A model generated the notes under the pieces. The model was not told the origin of the DNA, did no database searches, and saw only the letters and a list, made by a program, of their open reading frames with translations. From NCBI GenBank assembly GCA_936914905.1, contig CAKZGI010000349.1, positions 1 through 34,800 on the forward strand: a stretch of 34,800 bases of DNA, given 5' to 3'. Below, piece by piece: positions 17,046-27,126 of this stretch; the first letter of the stretch is position 1, and each line of letters opens with the position of its first letter. Both the position numbers and the translations under genes were made by a program. This stretch comes from an uncultured Trichormus sp. (GTDB lineage Bacteria; Cyanobacteriota; Cyanobacteriia; Cyanobacteriales; Nostocaceae).

Positions 17046-18293
17046 TTAGAGGTATTTCTTAAAGGCCAGGGTGACATTATGACCACCAAATCCAAAGGAA
17101 TTGGATAGGGCTACATCTACTTTTTGAGCGCGGCTAATGTGGGGTACATAATCTAAGTCACAACCATCATCAGGATGATCTAGATGGATGGTCGGGGGAA
17201 TGTGGTCATTAGCGATCACTAGAACTGTAGCCACTGCTTCAATCCCACCCGAACCTCCTAACAAATGACCTGTCATGGATTTGGTGGAACTAATTGCTAT
17301 CTTGTAAGCATGATCGCCCAACGCTTTTTTAATTGCTGCTGTTTCTGTGACATCATTGGCTGGGGTGCTAGTTCCATGAGCATTGATGTAACTAATCATT
17401 TCTGGTGTCAGTTTAGCGTCTGTGAGGGCCAGTTCCATCGCTCTTGCCGCACCTAAACCACCGGGTACGGGGGAGGTCATATGGTAAGCATCACAGGTCA
17501 TACCATAACCGATCATTTCTCCATAAATACGAGCACCGCGTTTGAGAGCGTGTTCTAATTCTTCAAGAATTAAAATTCCTGAACCTTCTCCCATGACAAA
17601 ACCATCACGATCTTTGTCAAATGGACGACAAGCCTTTTTAGGGTCATTCCGAGTGGAAAGCGCCCTGGCAGCAGCAAAGCCTGCTACGGACAATGGTGTA
17701 ACGGCTGCTTCCGACCCCCCACAAATCATGGCTCGGGCATAGCCATTTTGAATCAAACGAAAAGCATCACCTATGGCGTTTGAACCAGCCGCGCAAGCTG
17801 TCACTGAGCAAGAATTAGGACCTTTAGCTCCAGTGTGGATTGCTGTTAATCCTGCTGCCATGTTGGCAATCATCATGGGGATCATGAATGGACTACAGCG
17901 GTCTGGACCCCGATTGAGGTAGACTGTTTGCTGATCTTCTAATACTTTAATGCCACCAACACCTGAACCGATCATGACACCTATCTGTTCGGCATTGAGG
18001 TCATTGATAATTAATTGTGCGTCTGATATAGCCTGTTTAGCTGTTGCGATCGCAAATTGGGCAAACCGATCCGTGCGCTTGGCTTCTTTGCGCTCCATAT
18101 ATTGATGAGGATCAAAGTTTTTCACTTCCCCAGCAATCCGACAGTCATGTTTAGACGCATCAAAAGCTGTAATATGGTCTATACCATTGCGTCCACTTAA
18201 CAATCCTTCCCAATACTCAGATGGTGTGTTACCAATAGGTGTAATCGCGCCAACACCCGTTACAACAACGCGTTTACGTTTATAGTCTGTCAT
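17046..18293 (-). CDS. fabF: 3-oxoacyl-[acyl-carrier-protein] synthase II
   Basis: Condensing enzyme that extends acyl-ACP with malonyl-ACP in fatty-acid synthesis (cytosol). The 415-residue product has the KAS II triad: Cys167 in VTACAAGSNAIG, His306 in NAHGTSTPAND and His343 in KSMTGHLLGGSGG, with Lys338 also present. The C-terminal SNSFGFGGHN is intact. It lies 167 bp downstream of acpP, the gene for its carrier protein, on the same strand. The spacer 18294-18460 is made of CAGTGAACAGTGAA and TTCCCAGTCCC repeats and may not hold a promoter, so cotranscription with acpP is likely. Confidence 0.97.
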   Translation of the reverse strand: MTDYKRKRVVVTGVGAITPIGNTPSEYWEGLLSGRNGIDHITAFDASKHDCRIAGEVKNFDPHQYMERKEAKRTDRFAQFAIATAKQAISDAQLIINDLNAEQIGVMIGSGVGGIKVLEDQQTVYLNRGPDRCSPFMIPMMIANMAAGLTAIHTGAKGPNSCSVTACAAGSNAIGDAFRLIQNGYARAMICGGSEAAVTPLSVAGFAAARALSTRNDPKKACRPFDKDRDGFVMGEGSGILILEELEHALKRGARIYGEMIGYGMTCDAYHMTSPVPGGLGAARAMELALTDAKLTPEMISYINAHGTSTPANDVTETAAIKKALGDHAYKIAISSTKSMTGHLLGGSGGIEAVATVLVIANDHIPPTIHLDHPDDGCDLDYVPHISRAQKVDVALSNSFGFGGHNVTLAFKKYL

Positions 18294-18460
18294 GATTCAG
18301 TTAAAGGTAGCGAACAAGCAGCAGGTAGAACAATGCAGAACAGTATAGAGACTGGGAACAGTGAACAGTGAATATTAAACAGCGACCAGTAAATGGTGAT
18401 AACCGATAACTGACTCATCTCCCCAGTCCCTTGTTCCTAATTCCCAGTCCCTGATAACTT

Positions 18461-18712
18461 TTAGGCAGATGCAGCAATGTGAGAGTTGATGTAGTCTACT
18501 ACCTCTTGTACTGTTAAAATCTTTTCGGCATCTTCATCAGGAATTTCGATCTCAAATTCTTCTTCCAAAGCCATTACCAATTCCACTATATCTAGAGAAT
18601 CAGCCGCTAAATCATCTGTAAATGAGGCGCTTGATACGACCTTTTCAGGGTCAACATCTAGCTGTTCAACGACGATTTTCTTTACTCTGTCAAAAATATC
18701 AGGTTGGCTCAT
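18461..18712 (-). CDS. acpP: Acyl carrier protein
   Basis: Carries growing acyl chains on a phosphopantetheine arm. The 83-residue acidic protein has the DSL motif with Ser39 as the attachment site ([18 protein letters not shown]) and the typical helix II and III pattern. It is the first gene of the minus-strand series acpP-fabF-tkt. Its start is 209 bp from the divergent HdrB-like gene, so 18713-18921 should contain both promoters, but I could not assign boxes with confidence. Confidence 0.97.
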   Translation of the reverse strand: MSQPDIFDRVKKIVVEQLDVDPEKVVSSASFTDDLAADSLDIVELVMALEEEFEIEIPDEDAEKILTVQEVVDYINSHIAASA

Positions 18713-18921
18713 AGATAAAAGTCCTTAACAAGTTGCTATGATCTGCTCTTTATGGGAGATGATTTTTTGAGCATATACATCTTATCGGAAAGCGTGATCC
18801 TCAGTACAGTTATTAGTAATTAGTGGAAAAAGATAGGAAGTAGGAGGCAGAAAAGCTGGTTCTATAAGCTATTGATTTTAGATAAATATGGAAATATAAG
18901 CTCTAAAACAAATATATTCTT

Positions 18922-19827
18922 ATGCTATCACAAACGCTGAAATACGCTTACTACCCCGGTTGTGTTGCTCAAGGAGCCTGTCGGGAGCTTTATTTATCTA
19001 CTCAGTCCCTGACTCAAGCACTGGGTATTGAACTAATTGAACTCAAAAAAGCTGCTTGCTGTGGTTCAGGTACATTTAAAGAAGATTCCCAATTGCTGGA
19101 AGATACTGTTAACGCCAGGAATATTGCTTTAGCAGAAGAATTAAATCTACCACTTCTGACACATTGTAGCACTTGCCAGGGTGTTATTGGTCACGTTGAC
19201 CAACGTTTAAAAGAATCCCAATCAACCGACCCCGCTTATTTGAATCAAGTTAATGGACTGTTAGCAAAAGAAGGTTGTTCACCTTATCGGGGAAGGACAG
19301 AAGTTAAACATCTGCTTTATGCCTTGGTAACAGATTATGGCTTAGAGAAAATTAGCCAGCGAGTCACTCGTAAGTTAAGTGGAATCAAATGTGCAGCGTT
19401 TTATGGCTGTTATCTCCTCCGCGCTCAAAAATCCATGCCCTATGATGATCCATTCCAACCAGAAGCTGTGGAAAATGTCTTTCGGGCAGTAGGTGCAACA
19501 CCTATTTATTATCGTGGACGCACTCAATGTTGTGGTTGGCCTCTATCTAGCTATGCCACTACAGAATCTTTCAAAATGGCAGGGATGCACATTCAAGAAG
19601 CATTAGCTGCTGGTGCTGATTGTATTGTCACACCTTGTCCTTTATGCCACTTAAACTTAGATTCTCGTCAGCCAGAAGTAGAAAAAGTAATTGAGAAAAG
19701 GTTGGGTTTACCAGTATTACATTTACCTCAATTAATTGCTTTGGCACTGGGAGTTAGTCCCAAAGAACTGGGTTTAGAACGTCATATTGTTTCTACAAAA
19801 CCATTATTAGAAAAATTGGGATTTTAG
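18922..19827 (+). CDS. HdrB-like CCG-domain protein (heterodisulfide reductase B / succinate dehydrogenase C-like)
   Basis: The 301-residue protein carries two CCG (CX(n)CCG...CXXC) cysteine-rich domains. Domain 1 has Cys14, Cys46-Cys47 and Cys82/Cys85; domain 2 has Cys162, Cys202-Cys203 and Cys238/Cys241. In HdrB each such motif binds an unusual [4Fe-4S] cluster. Cyanobacteria are methanogenesis-free but keep this gene, and it is often annotated as HdrB or as a non-classical anchor subunit of succinate dehydrogenase. Both assignments are from family knowledge and neither is proven here. No hdrA, hdrC or sdhA/B lies nearby. Enolase follows 180 bp later on the same strand. All ten cysteines are intact. 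Confidence 0.85.
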   Translation: MLSQTLKYAYYPGCVAQGACRELYLSTQSLTQALGIELIELKKAACCGSGTFKEDSQLLEDTVNARNIALAEELNLPLLTHCSTCQGVIGHVDQRLKESQSTDPAYLNQVNGLLAKEGCSPYRGRTEVKHLLYALVTDYGLEKISQRVTRKLSGIKCAAFYGCYLLRAQKSMPYDDPFQPEAVENVFRAVGATPIYYRGRTQCCGWPLSSYATTESFKMAGMHIQEALAAGADCIVTPCPLCHLNLDSRQPEVEKVIEKRLGLPVLHLPQLIALALGVSPKELGLERHIVSTKPLLEKLGF

Positions 19828-19989
19828 TTTAGCAGTAACCAATGTTCGGTTTATTACTCAATAGGTTCCCTTTAACCCTTCATGATTGAAAATCTTCTTT
19901 AATCTCAGCCTATTTCGCCTCAGAAACCCATAAACTAACGGTTGGTTCAGAATTAAACTGAAAAGTCTGAACCCTTAAACACGATATAA

Positions 19990-21297
<1,308 letters not shown>

Positions 21298-21316
21298 GAA
21301 ATAGGAGTTCAGGAGT

Positions 21317-21343
21317 ATGGCTTACGCCACGCTCCGCTATCAG
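21317..21343 (-). repeat. 27-bp dispersed module
   Basis: The reverse complement matches the module at 1733-1759 with one mismatch. It lies between eno and argC, beside short CAGGAGT direct repeats. A weak AT hairpin (AAGAAGAA 21353-21360 with TTCTTCTT 21368-21375) follows and may help end both converging transcripts. Confidence 0.8.
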
Positions 21344-21400
21344 GAGTTCAGTAAGAAGAATTTATTTTTCTTCTTTGCTTCCCCTATTCCCTATTCCCTC

Positions 21401-22459
21401 TTAAGGATAAAATCCGACTTTGGGCAACCCCAAAGTTTCATCCCAGCCTAGCATCAGGTTCATACACTGAATTGCTTGTCCAGCTTGACCCTTAATCAGG
21501 TTGTCAATGGCTGACATGACGATGACGCGGCCTGTGCGTGGGTCTACTTCTATACCTATATAGCAAGCATTACTGCCACAGGCCCATTTGGTTTGGGGGT
21601 AAGTGCCACTATTACAGATTTTTACCCATGGGGAATTACGGTAAAAAGCGGTGTAGATCGTGATTAAGTCATCACGAACTAAACCGGGGTCTCGCAGTAT
21701 AGCGTAGACGGTGGCTAATATTCCCCGCACCATTGGGATAAGGTGGGGTGTAAATTGGATTGTTACTTCGTGTCCTGCTAAATCGCTACAAATTTGCTCG
21801 ATTTCCGGGGTGTGGCGATGACGGGCGACATTATAAGCCCCTAGAGAGTTGTCTGCTTCGGCTAATAAGAGGTTGATTTTGCCTTGTCTACCACCGCCAG
21901 ATGTGCCAGATTTAGCGTCAATTATCGCTGTTTCTGGAACGATCAAACCTTGTTTGAGGAGTGGTGAAAGTGCGAGTAGGCTGGCTGTGGGATAGCAACC
22001 AGGACAGCCAATGAGTTGAGATTCGGCAATGCGATCACGGTACAGTTCTGGTAATCCATAAACTGCTGTAGCTGCAATGCTGCGATCACTTCTTTGTGTA
22101 CCATACCAAGTTATATAAGTTGCTAAGTCACTGAATCTGTAATCTGCACTCAGATCCAGCACCTTAGATCCTTTTCCTATAAGTTGGGGAGTGATTTGAC
22201 AGGCTAAACCGTTGGGTAAAGACAGAAACACCACTTCGCATCGACTAGCAATGATTTCTGGATCTACCGCTTCAATTTTTAGGTTAACTATATTACCCAG
22301 ATGGGGGTAAAGATCAGCAAAGGTTTTTCCGGCGCTGCTTTCACCACCCAAATAAACCAATTCAACTTCAGGATGATCCATCAAGAGTCGAACTAGTTGC
22401 ACTCCGCCATAACCTGACGCGCCAACAATTCCAACTGGTACGCGCCTTAAATTACCCAT
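21401..22459 (-). CDS. argC: N-acetyl-gamma-glutamyl-phosphate reductase
   Basis: NADPH-dependent reduction of N-acetylglutamyl phosphate in arginine synthesis (cytosol). The 352-residue product starts with the Rossmann motif [18 protein letters not shown] (about 8-26) and contains the active-site signature [14 protein letters not shown] with catalytic Cys155. The substrate-binding GTSGGGRQG and the later [11 protein letters not shown] segment are in place. The length is normal for the type 1 enzyme. It stands alone; upstream lies the decayed restriction-modification locus. Confidence 0.97.
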   Translation of the reverse strand: MGNLRRVPVGIVGASGYGGVQLVRLLMDHPEVELVYLGGESSAGKTFADLYPHLGNIVNLKIEAVDPEIIASRCEVVFLSLPNGLACQITPQLIGKGSKVLDLSADYRFSDLATYITWYGTQRSDRSIAATAVYGLPELYRDRIAESQLIGCPGCYPTASLLALSPLLKQGLIVPETAIIDAKSGTSGGGRQGKINLLLAEADNSLGAYNVARHRHTPEIEQICSDLAGHEVTIQFTPHLIPMVRGILATVYAILRDPGLVRDDLITIYTAFYRNSPWVKICNSGTYPQTKWACGSNACYIGIEVDPRTGRVIVMSAIDNLIKGQAGQAIQCMNLMLGWDETLGLPKVGFYP

Positions 22460-22688
22460 GATCTGAAATCCTTATCCGCTTTTGGTTAATTCATTATCAA
22501 CTATCAACAATCGAGCTATTAGCTCATTGGTGATCACCTATTTATTATTGAACTTTGGCTGCATTGTATAGCAAATAGCTGCTTTTAGCGTACTTATAAA
22601 TTGATCTTTACCAAAAAATCATACTTATAGTGTGTAGAAATTAAATACCAGCAAATATTATGTTCTTTATGTAACACAATATTCTCAA

Positions 22689-22892
22689 CTTCAAAAAGTT
22701 GGCAAAAATGTTCGTAAGGTCATGAAAGCTAAGGATATTTCCCAATAACAGTTAGCAGAACTAGCAGGACTACATTGTAACTACACAGGTGGTGTTAAAC
22801 GTGACGAAAGAAATGTTACCTTGTTGAACATTATCCTGATTGCTCATGCTTTGGGAATGTCACCCAGTGAATTATTGCAAGGCTTAGATTAA
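22689..22892 (+). pseudogene. XRE-family HTH regulator (restriction controller-like), interrupted
   Basis: One frame reads LQKVGKNVRKVMKAKDISQ, a TAA stop (22746-22748), then QLAELAGLHCNYTGGVKRDE and NVTLLNIILIAHALGMSP, ending at TAA 22890. This is a typical Cro/C1 helix-turn-helix of the size of C proteins that control restriction-modification genes. No ATG remains upstream in frame and the stop falls in helix 1/2. The next gene starts at ATG 22893, the base after the stop codon, and reads like a restriction endonuclease, which supports the controller role. Confidence 0.75.
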
Positions 22893-23201
22893 ATGGTATC
22901 TCCTTATTTGGGTATTGATAAAAATCATTGGACAGAAACAACAAAGCAATTGATCAAAGAACATCCTTGAGAGGTTGATTTTATGAGGGATGTTGCTTTG
23001 GTTAGTTGGAATCTTCTATGGCAAACTAAAATAGGAGAGGGAGATACATCTTTGAGTCTGGCAGAAATCGATCCTCCAGCTATTGTAGTTGGATCTTTTT
23101 TTGAAAAATCCTTTGTAAAAGAACCACAAAGACGACATCAAGAACAATGGAGAGGAACACAAAATAAAGATGTTGTTTGTCTCGTAGCTGATAAATATTA
23201 G
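22893..23201 (+). pseudogene. Type II restriction endonuclease N-terminal fragment, cut by a MITE
   Basis: ATG 22893 starts MVSPYLGIDKNHWTETTKQL and TGA 22968-22970 breaks the frame. It then continues as MRDVALVSWNLLWQTKIGEG and SLSLAEIDPPAIVVGSFFEK to 23198. There the MITE at 23200 begins, and its first bases form the TAG stop (23199-23201). The sequence resembles, from memory, the N-terminus of ScaI-like restriction enzymes often paired with a C protein. The catalytic region would have lain downstream and is gone. No methyltransferase partner is seen. The nuclease identity is inferred mainly from context. Confidence 0.5.
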
Positions 23202-23366
23202 ACCTCTTGCAGAATTAATTTTATGTCAAACTAAGGGTTTAGCTTTATTTTAGCCAAAAGTTAGAGTTATATGATCATGTTTGAATTAGCGATCGCAAAG
23301 AACACCAAAAATACATAAAATCTAAAACTGTCTATCATACCACAGCAACAATTTTGCAAGAAGTCT
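23200..23366. mobile_element. MITE family 1, copy 1 (167 bp)
   Basis: Terminal inverted repeats AGACCTCTTGCAGAATT (left) and AATTTTGCAAGAAGTCT (right), flanked by ATT on both sides (3-bp target duplication; identity extends to TATTA counting the outer TA). It has no coding capacity. The second copy at 26850-27126 matches it in inverse orientation almost base for base, apart from an inserted second element. It contains a GCGATCGC octamer near 23290. Confidence 0.88.
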
Positions 23367-23397
23367 ATTATTTATAGTCCAAGACTCCTACGTTGTC

Positions 23398-24141
23398 ATG
23401 CTGCGCTATCGCTCTAGTTACCGCAATTTTAAAGATTATTACCTGAAGCATATCCGAAAATATTGCCAAGGTGAGTTTCCTCAGTTAGTAAGTTATCAAA
23501 GATTTATCGAATTAATGCCAAATGCTTTAACGCCTTTAATTTATTATCTGAATAGTCGGAAATGAATCAACACAGATATCAATTTTATTGATAGTACCCC
23601 TATTGCCATTTATCATCTTGAAAGAGTGAAGATAAACAAGATATTCAAAGGTTTAGCAGGTTCGGGGACAAGTTCGATCTGTTAGTATTTTGGCTTTAAA
23701 GTTCTTTTCATTTTTAATGAAAAAGGAGAATTACTTAAGTTTAAAATTACTCCTGGCAATGTAGATAAATAAGTTCCTATTCCTACTTTGACCAAGAAAA
23801 TATCTGGGAAATTATTTGGAGATAAAGGATATATTTATCAGAAACTTTCGTAGGAACTTTGGTCTAATGGACTCAAATTAATCACTCCTCCTAAGAAAAA
23901 TATGAGAAATAAGTTCTTCTTACTTGAAGGAAAACTAATGCTCCGAAAAAGTTCTTTAATTGCAACTGTTAATGATCAACTCAAATATATTTCACAACTT
24001 GCTTATTCTCGACACCGTAGTGTTATTAATTCTATAGTCAATGTGATTGCTTCCTTGATTACTTATACTTGGCAACCAAAAAAACCTTCTTTAAGATTCG
24101 ACGACAATGAAATTCAAACCCTAGCTGTTTATTTATCTTAA
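23398..24141 (+). pseudogene. IS982-family transposase, 5'-truncated and interrupted
   Basis: The intact family makes a DDE transposase of about 290 residues. One frame from 23398 reads RNFKDYYLKHIRKYC, then FIDSTPIAI (first catalytic Asp region), KLFGDKGYI (second Asp) and the C-terminal SLRFDDNEIQTLAVYLS to TAA 24139. Stops are seen at 23563 (TGA), after SSIC (TAG, about 23683), about 23770 (TAA) and about 23851 (TAG). The N-terminal 70-80 residues are replaced by sequence like the CTGCGCTATCGC repeat. The assignment is from recalled IS982 motifs. The open end piece from 23902 is not a gene. Insertion next to the WD40 fragment may have removed that gene's 5' part. Confidence 0.8.
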
Positions 24142-24186
24142 TTAGCAATTTAATATCAATATTAATTAACAGTAACATCTGGAATA

Positions 24187-24765
24187 TTGACAGAGGTTTG
24201 GAATATAGAAAGTTGTCGGCGCTACTGCTTGATGGAAGACTATGTAGTTTTTAAGTCTAACAATCAAAGACCAGCAGTAGCAGATATTACTCCAGATGGA
24301 AGAAAAGTTGCAGTAGTTGGGAAGGATATTAATCAAGTACATATTTATGATATTGAGCAAAATGTCATAATTCAAACATTGGACGATACTCCCAAGGAAG
24401 CACGTTGGGTAAGTTTCAGTCGAGACTTATCCTATTTTGCTGCACTCAGCATCTATGCACAATGTTTCCTATGGAATTTAGAAACAGGAGAAAGACACTT
24501 AGCTGACAGATTTAACCCAGAGCATAGTGCATACTGGTCAGTTTGTTTTCATCCCAACAGTAAATATATGGCATCAGGTTCATTAGTAGGCTTTATTGTA
24601 ATTTTTCGACTTAATGATGGTGAGCGAGTAGTGATGCAAAAAGTACATGAGGGAAGAGTTTCGGATTTAGCTTTGACACCAGATGGCAAAAAGTTAATTT
24701 CAGGAGGGGAAGATGGACTTTTGTCAATTTTAGAATCCAACGACATACTATATCATGAAGGATGA
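24187..24765 (+). pseudogene. WD40-repeat protein fragment
   Basis: The 192-codon open stretch holds about four WD40 blades: VADITPDGRKVAVVG...VHIYDIE, VSFSRDLSYFAALS...CFLWNLETG, VCFHPNSKYMASGS...VIFRLNDG and LALTPDGKKLISGGEDG. WD40 propellers are protein-binding platforms and usually need seven blades. There is no ATG start (only TTG 24187) and upstream in frame are stops. Both ends abut transposase remnants (IS982-like before, another after 24769), so this is the middle of a larger gene. The fragment itself has no internal stop, so expression of a short product cannot be excluded. Confidence 0.65.
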
Positions 24766-24768
24766 TAA

Positions 24769-25095
24769 CTGCATAGCGCAGCTAGAAGATTACAACGGCT
24801 CAATTTGTTTACAACCTACTTCCAAGGAGAAGATTTAATTTCTACTCCCATTAAGAAACCCAAGAATCGAGAATTAACGATTCAACAGAAACAAGAAAAC
24901 TAGAAATTCTCAGCCAAACTGGTATTTGCTGAACACCGCATTCGTTCTGTAAAAATATTTCGATTTGTCCAACAACGATTCAGGTTTAATCCCCATAAGT
25001 ATGAACAAGTAATTCTGACAATTTGTGGATTAGTTAGATAACGAACTGCTTCGCTCATATTACCAACAGAAATAAATCTGATTACACCGGTCTGA
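24769..25095 (+). pseudogene. DDE transposase C-terminal remnant (IS5-like)
   Basis: Continuing in the same frame after two stops, the sequence reads LISTPIKKPKNRELTIQQKQ, TAG, then FAEHRIRSVKIFRFVQQRF, NPHKYEQVILTICGLVR, TAA and a few more codons to TGA 25093. The E-H-x-I-R-x-(I/V)-K-x-F block followed by CGLVRLR is the C-terminal signature of DDE_Tnp_4-type (IS5/ISL-like) transposases in cyanobacteria. Only about 100 codons remain. The interval 25096-25144 after it has nothing I can assign. Confidence 0.7.
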
Positions 25096-25298
25096 AATTG
25101 ATACATATAACTTCGTATTTATGCCTTGTTCTTGTCAGTAAATAACCACTCCCGTACCCACATTTGAATAATGAACCTGCTTCTCTTCATCAACTTAGTC
25201 AATCAGAACCCAATCATCTACGTTTTAACACAGAAAGTTGGTTAGGCTGACAAGTTAAACAACCACGTTTACCACTTAAAACACCCTACCGTAGCTTC

Positions 25299-26021
25299 TT
25301 GGATTACCTAAACCTATCTGTAATAAATAACAACATATCTGACAGCGCAAATTTTAACAGCGCCATTATCAATTTCTCCCAGGATTGGACGGAAAGTAAT
25401 CTTCAATCAATAACTAATGAAACCATTGTTCAGTCTCTAGATAAAATAACCAAAGGGCTGCAAGAATGGATAGATAGTAGTATATCTGCTATAGATGAAG
25501 AAACTATTTCTCAAAGAGTTGAGGAAGTAGTAGAGGGGTTTAAAGAATTAGCTAATCCTAGTTATGACCATGAAGATATTGTTCAAAGATTGGTCAATTT
25601 TTTTATAGAAGATGACTGGGCATTTATCAAAATTGAAGGCGAACCTATATTACGTCTTGCCTGCCAAGGTAAAAATGGTACATGGAATTGCTACGGTAAA
25701 GTATACTCGAAACAGCAAGTAGTTTTTTACTCAATTTATCCTACTCTCATACTTGAAAATAAGCTGTTGTCTGTTACAGAATGTATTAATAGGGCTAATT
25801 GTAACATGGTCATAGGGAATTTTGAATTAGATGTTGAACTGAGAGAATTCCGCCATAAAACTAGTTTTGATGTATCTGTTGCTATTCCTACTCTCGGACT
25901 CATCAATAACTTAGTTGATACAAACATCAACAGAATGGACGAATTTTTACCAGGATTGGTATCTGTAATTGATAGTATTGATAGTGATGTATTACCAAAA
26001 TATGGTATAGACCAGATTTAA
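25299..26021 (+). CDS. YbjN-domain protein with N-terminal extension
   Basis: YbjN proteins have a type III secretion chaperone-like fold; their role in cyanobacteria is not settled. The 240-residue open frame has an acidic N-terminal helical region (1-85) and a YbjN-like domain (about 90-235): FFIEDDWAFIKIEGEPILRL, then VVFYSIYP, CINRANCNMVIGNFELD and NINRMDEFLPGL. The only start in this frame is TTG 25299. The same frame stays protein-like upstream (LHQLSQSEP, HLRFNTESWLG) back to about 25145, but is interrupted by TGA 25248-25250. The original protein was therefore longer by at least 45 residues, and what remains is truncated or uses a new start. The next gene begins 3 bp after its stop, so the pair is translationally coupled. 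Confidence 0.6.
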   Translation: MDYLNLSVINNNISDSANFNSAIINFSQDWTESNLQSITNETIVQSLDKITKGLQEWIDSSISAIDEETISQRVEEVVEGFKELANPSYDHEDIVQRLVNFFIEDDWAFIKIEGEPILRLACQGKNGTWNCYGKVYSKQQVVFYSIYPTLILENKLLSVTECINRANCNMVIGNFELDVELREFRHKTSFDVSVAIPTLGLINNLVDTNINRMDEFLPGLVSVIDSIDSDVLPKYGIDQI

Positions 26022-26024
26022 TAT

Positions 26025-26562
26025 ATGCCCAATTATACAGAATCGTATTCTTTGATTGATGACGGTATTACAGTAACAACAGTAACAGGTGTTATAGAAA
26101 AGGCAGAAAAAATTCAAAACTATCCACAGTTATCACATGTAGAGGAACAGCAATTATCTATAGTTCTTGTTGAGCAAGTTAAAAATCAAATGATTCAGAG
26201 ATTAGATTCTGATGGTGAGGGGTTATTTTTACAAGCATATACTTTTTTTAAAAAAAATACATTTGATACTAAAATAGTCAAATTAATCCAACTTTATTCA
26301 GGATTGGCAGGACAGATACGGTTTCTTTTAGAACATCTCAAATATTGGGCTGACCAGTACGGGGAACCACCAGTTAATTCCCAACCTCAGACAACTAGTC
26401 GAGTTGCAAAAACTATTTGGGAGTATTGAAGAGCGCTGTCAAGAAACTGCAGCAGGGACGTTGCAAGGTAAACAAGAAGTAGAACTATTAATCGAAATTG
26501 AAGAATTCAGAGAACGTTTAGCTTTTTTTGATCAAACTACTCCCTTCCCACTAAAAGAATAA
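26025..26562 (+). pseudogene. Unknown helical protein, frameshifted and ended by a MITE
   Basis: ATG 26025 opens a 134-codon frame to TGA 26427 (MPNYTESYSLIDDGITVTTV at the start). Its last 15 or so residues look unnatural. The +1 frame is protein-like from about 26365 (IPNLRQLVELQKLFGSIEER, then KQEVELLIEIEEFRERLAFF) to TAA 26560. A single frameshift near 26360-26390 thus explains both. The last codons (TPFPLKE and stop) lie inside the MITE starting at 26540, so the element supplies the present terminus. I do not recognise the family; it is mostly alpha-helical. It follows the YbjN gene by 3 bp, suggesting that the two products act together. Confidence 0.6.
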
Positions 26563-26642
26563 GGTCATAGTAATGGGGTATAGGGATAATGCTTATGCGT
26601 AAGGTGGAATCCCACACCCCTAATTTCATACTGGGAAGGGAA
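26540..26642. mobile_element. MITE family 2, copy A (103 bp)
   Basis: Ends CTCCCTTCCCA and TGGGAAGGGAA, nearly perfect inverted repeats. It aligns without gaps, in reverse complement, to 26995-27097; I count 5 differences in 103 positions. It has no coding capacity. It overlaps the 3' end of the gene starting at 26025. Confidence 0.88.
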
Positions 26643-26849
26643 TAGGCATACGATAATAGTCAATGTTCAATCTCCCAGTTTGCCCATTTTTGAAGGAGTT
26701 AGGAAAAATAGGCAGTCAGAAGTATACTGAGTGACATATGTCCGAAAATAAGCTGGTAAGTATATGTTCGATGTTATGCAGACTGAACCCATAATTGCAA
26801 ACGAACGAGTAGCAGCGTGACGACCTAGAAGTCTTAGAAAATAAACAAT

Positions 26850-27126
26850 AGACCTCTTGCAAAATTGTTTATGTGGTATGATAGGGAATTTTAGATTTTA
26901 GATATTTCTGGTGTTCTTTACGATCACTCACTAATTCAAACATAAGTTATGTAACTCTAACTTTTGGCTAAAACAAAGCCAAACCCTTAGTTTGCTCCCT
27001 TCCCAGTATAAAATTAGGGGTGTGGGATTCGACCTTACGCATAAGCATTATTCCTATACCCCATTACTATAACCTTATTCTTTTAGTGGGAAGGGAGTAA
27101 CAAAAAATCAATTCTGCAAGAGGTCT
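26850..27126. mobile_element. MITE family 1, copy 2 (interrupted by a family 2 MITE)
   Basis: Ends AGACCTCTTGCAAAATT and AATTCTGCAAGAGGTCT, flanked by AAT on both sides. Outside the insert (26995-27097) it matches the reverse complement of 23200-23366 along its whole length, including GTGGTATGATAG, TTTTAGATTTT and ACTCTAACTTTTGGCTAAAA. It lies in the gene-free interval 26643-27308, whose remaining parts hold nothing I can assign. Confidence 0.88.
26995..27097. mobile_element. MITE family 2, copy B (103 bp), nested in family 1
   Basis: Perfect 11-bp terminal inverted repeats CTCCCTTCCCA / TGGGAAGGGAG. It sits inside the family 1 element between TTTG and TAACA, where the other family 1 copy has TTTGACATAAAATT. 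The opposite-orientation sister copy is at 26540-26642. Confidence 0.9.

Noticed and set aside
24166-24375. Minus-strand frame opposite the WD40 fragment
   Set aside because: The plus strand shows clear WD40 blades; the opposite frame is a shadow.
26745-26850. Short frames starting at ATG 26749 and ATG 26765
   Set aside because: Both end after fewer than 20 codons; no family resemblance or ribosome site supports them.
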